Below, piece after piece: positions 63,301 through 64,000 of a DNA stretch of 64,000 bases. The stretch lies in assembly GCF_030813915.1 (NCBI RefSeq), contig NZ_JAUSUJ010000003.1, positions 186,001-250,000 on the forward strand, written 5' to 3'. Position 1 is the first letter of the stretch, and each line of letters begins with the position of its first letter. The translations under genes were made by a program, and so were the position numbers. The DNA is from Rhodoplanes tepidamans. Lineage in GTDB: Bacteria > Pseudomonadota > Alphaproteobacteria > Rhizobiales > Xanthobacteraceae. The notes below the pieces were generated by a model. That model was given only the letters and a program-made list of their open reading frames with translations. It did no database searches and had not been told where the DNA came from.

Positions 63301-64000
63301 TGCTGGTGGCGCGACGCGGGTCGATCGCCGCCCAGATCGCTCGATTGCCTGTGCCGCCGCGCCGGGCGCCGGCCGAGCCGAGGCGCAAGCCGTCGCTGCC
63401 GCCGCGGCATGTGCAAATCCGGATGCCCACGACCCTGGAGCTGTTCAACGGCCTCGGCGGCTTCGACCGGGACGGCCGCGAATACGTGATCGTGCTCGAT
63501 GGCGGCCGGACGACTCCGGCGCCGTGGATCAACGTGATCGCCAACCCGGGCTTTGGCTTCCAGGTGGCGGCGGAGGGGACCGGCTTCACCTTCGCCGAGA
63601 ACAGTCGCGAGAACCAGCTCACGCCGTGGTCGAACGATCCGGTCACCGACCCGGCCGGCGAGGCGATCTTCATCCGCGACGAGGAGACCGGGGATTTGTG
63701 GTGCCCGACGGCGCGGCCGATCGACGACGGCGGCACCTATCTGGCACGCCATGGCTGGGGCTACAGCCGGTTCGAGCATCGGGCCGACGGCATCGTGTCC
63801 GACCTCCTCCACTACGTGCCGATCATGGATCCGATCAAGATCTCGCGGTTGACGCTGCGAAACCTCTCGGGGCGGCCCCGCCGGCTCTCGGTCACCCGCT
63901 ATGCCGAGTGGGTGCTGGGCGCCTCGCGGTCGGCGTCGGGGCCGTTCATCACCACCGAGCTCGACCGCGAGACCGGCGCCATCCTGGCCCGCAACCCGTG
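57330..64000 (+). CDS. ndvB: Cyclic beta-1,2-glucan synthase (partial at 3' end)
   Basis: Giant inner-membrane enzyme that makes osmoregulated periplasmic cyclic beta-1,2-glucans from UDP-glucose. 2,223 codons are present, running off the window; family members are about 2,800 aa. The N-terminal part (1-410) includes FGVERLEQHAESLAEAQ; membrane helices lie at about 417-470, 819-860 and 949-985. The GT84 glycosyltransferase has the DxD-type Asp633-Ala-Asp635 (TLDADTRLP) and RQHRWVRGDWQ at about 779-789. The central region (about 1000-1450; WGISESAYNARD, VPGLGLKRGL) corresponds to the glycoamylase-like/transglycosylase part, and the following beta-rich region leads toward the GH94 phosphorylase domain, which lies beyond the edge. 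AAGGCAG precedes ATG 57330. Confidence 0.94.
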   Translation, partial: MTIRLSRVLGARRGASPWNDPAPVREELFGVERLEQHAESLAEAQSVTTRPPRVLPLRTRLEADAAALLAAYRASAAELACGRGIVPAAEWLLDNYHLVEDQIREIRDDLPAGYYRQLPKLATGPFAGYPRVFGLAWAYTAHTDSHFDPETLRHFIVAYQRVQPLTIGELWAVAITLRIVLVENLRRLSDQITAGRAARADADALADRLLAPDGARSALDFDIAARSSAPLSEIFAAQLAKRLRDQDPQTTPTLDWLEKRLARQGITIDDAVRHAQQRQGASNVSVRNVITSMRRISDLDWSDLFESVSLVDARLRAASDFAAMDFPTRNLYRSAIELLARGSASTELEVTDHALDAARRSGQDPADGADSIDKERAGDPGYHLIAEGRRALEHAIGFRPPARLRISRFNVRLGIGGYVGAIALVTAVLLAGVVWMLASVAGAGPLLLLALVGVLPASSTAVALVDRAITWNFGAVTLPGLGLTDGIPPSSRTLVVMPTLLTGEADLLEQVERMEVHHLATGGDLTYALLSDGIDADKEVVARDAVLLAATATAIATLNHRHGPGPDGDRFLLLHRRRVYNPGQGKWMGWERKRGKLHELNRLLRGANDTTFMPVGGRAPHVPADVRYVVTLDADTRLPRDAALRLIGKMAHPLNRPKFSAAEQRVVNGYAILQPRVTPSLPVGREGSLYQRIVSGPGGIDPYAAAVSDVYQDLFGEGSYTGKGIYDVDAFEAALEGRVPENTMLSHDLFEGIFARAGLASDIEVVEDFPSRYDVAAKRQHRWVRGDWQLLPWVFGRRTGSRAVPAVGRWKMLDNLRRSLLAPFTLATFGAGWLLPWSAAATATLMLVAAVAVPAFLPTAFAVLPRRSGIRIRNHLRTLADDLRLAGLQTAMTVALLADQAWRAGDAIVRTLVRLLTTRRHLLEWTTAAQSTGKPHLGVRGFYRDMAGGTALGIAVAVGAVALAPSSWPVALPFGLLWLAAPALAQRVSRSPSIAGRLAVSDQDARALRLVARRTWRFFETFVTPDDGMLPPDNFQEDPRPVVAHRTSPTNMGLYLLSAVSARDLGWAGTSETVERLEATLGAMRALPRFRGHFYNWYGTRDRRVLEPAYVSSVDSGNLAGYLLALANACEEWVDAVQAPDARSGMRDHLHLAREAAGSLPAAASEAGRRLAAALDDIDVQLGSGQTIEAASPALKRLAEKAGRMARALVPAAASDDAPDLVFWIEALSRSVTEHDRDRDHARHDLGARLAALADTARAMAMAMDFAFLVNPDRKLLSIGYSVADRRLDPGCYDLLASEARLASLFAVAKGDVPTRHWFRLGRTATPLGSGSALVSWSGSMFEYLMPALVMRAPAGSLLEQTSRLVVARQQAYGRSLGVPWGISESAYNARDAEFTYQYSNFGVPGLGLKRGLSDDVVIAPYATGLAAMVDPHGACDNYARIATMGGRGRYGFYEALDFTPARLPEGERVAVVRTVMAHHQGMTIVAIANTVQGGRMRARFHREPMIQASELLLQERMPREVVVARPRAEELNTATLQAGAAVPMVRRVSATTGHAPITHLLSNGRYSVMLTAAGSGYSRWRDIAVTRWREDATQDDWGSYIVLRDVRSGRVWSAGVQPIGAADSSDVVFGEDHAAFVRHDGTLTTAMEVLVSGEHDGEVRRVTLTNNGRQTCDIELTSYAEVVLTTPAADAAHPAFAKLFVETEHVAELGALVATRRPRAHGEPQVFAAHFAVVEGEIAADPQYETDRARFVGRGRTVATAAGFLDGRPLSNTVGTVLDPIFAQRRRVVVPPGRTVRVAFWTVVASSRAELLDLVDTLHDRNAYDRAGTLAWTQAQVQLRHLGIDAEEAADFQDLAAPILYADRRFRAAPDAILRGAGSQTGLWPLAISGDLPIVLLRIDDVEDIAQVRQLLRAHEYWRIKRLAVDLVIVNEHASSYLQDLQVAIETAVRSSQTRPRLGDALAQGSVHTLRADLMGAEARALLQSVARVVLVARRGSIAAQIARLPVPPRRAPAEPRRKPSLPPRHVQIRMPTTLELFNGLGGFDRDGREYVIVLDGGRTTPAPWINVIANPGFGFQVAAEGTGFTFAENSRENQLTPWSNDPVTDPAGEAIFIRDEETGDLWCPTARPIDDGGTYLARHGWGYSRFEHRADGIVSDLLHYVPIMDPIKISRLTLRNLSGRPRRLSVTRYAEWVLGASRSASGPFITTELDRETGAILARNP

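Overview
This 64 kb, very GC-rich window looks like chromosome of an alphaproteobacterium of the order Hyphomicrobiales (Rhizobiales). The evidence is the gene order lnt - XRE regulator - metK - trmB - rimP - nusA - ylxR - infB - rbfA - truB - rpsO - pnp, a Fur-family regulator that lacks the usual C-terminal cysteines (Mur-like), a BluB-type DMB synthase, and a very large NdvB/ChvB-type cyclic beta-1,2-glucan synthase at the right edge. Genus cannot be fixed from the sequence alone.

Layout. 0-9 kb: gyrB, a tryptophanase-like beta-eliminating lyase, a SOUL haem-binding-type protein, a small coiled-coil protein, a P-loop NTPase, and the paired ACT (UPF0237) and UPF0210 genes. 9-13.6 kb: an ABC phosphite/phosphonate transporter followed by an NAD-dependent phosphite dehydrogenase (PtxD) and a LysR regulator (PtxE). 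This is a complete ptxABCDE-type phosphite oxidation cluster, preceded by a good 7-4-7 Pho box, so phosphite probably serves as a phosphorus source under phosphate starvation. 14-25 kb: exported MBL-fold protein, membrane/coiled-coil protein, adenosine kinase, murJ, trpS, a Cache-domain chemoreceptor, universal stress protein, NFU-type Fe-S carrier, and a HicBA toxin-antitoxin pair whose toxin is frameshifted. 24.6-33.3 kb: tightly packed housekeeping runs tsaB-rimI-mur-plsC and miaB-phoH-ybeY-corC-lnt, most with ATGA-type overlaps. 33.8-48.2 kb: translation and RNA-metabolism genes (metK, trmB, and the rimP-nusA-ylxR-infB-rbfA-truB-rpsO-pnp run), with a promoter and a terminator-like attenuator before rimP. 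48.3-52.9 kb: bluB, a muconate cycloisomerase-like enolase-superfamily enzyme, a LysR regulator, a tricarboxylate-type binding protein and, divergently, a muconolactone isomerase; this is a partial catechol ortho-cleavage cluster. 53-57 kb: small genes, a diacylglycerol-kinase-like gene, tRNA-Phe, then about 1.8 kb of decayed DNA carrying an ECF sigma remnant and a doubly frameshifted cold-shock gene. 57.3 kb to the end: the first 2,223 codons of ndvB/chvB, cut by the window edge.

At least three families of roughly 90-104 bp palindromic intergenic repeats recur between genes. One copy separates ptxC from ptxD. The most notable items are the Pho-box-linked phosphite operon, the divergent lyase with a changed cofactor-site residue, the partial muconate cluster with its inverted-repeat control region, a sharp inverted repeat upstream of the XRE regulator, and the graveyard downstream of tRNA-Phe. 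I found no CRISPR array, no insertion sequence with a transposase and no prophage. No wholly unprecedented system is demonstrable from this sequence.
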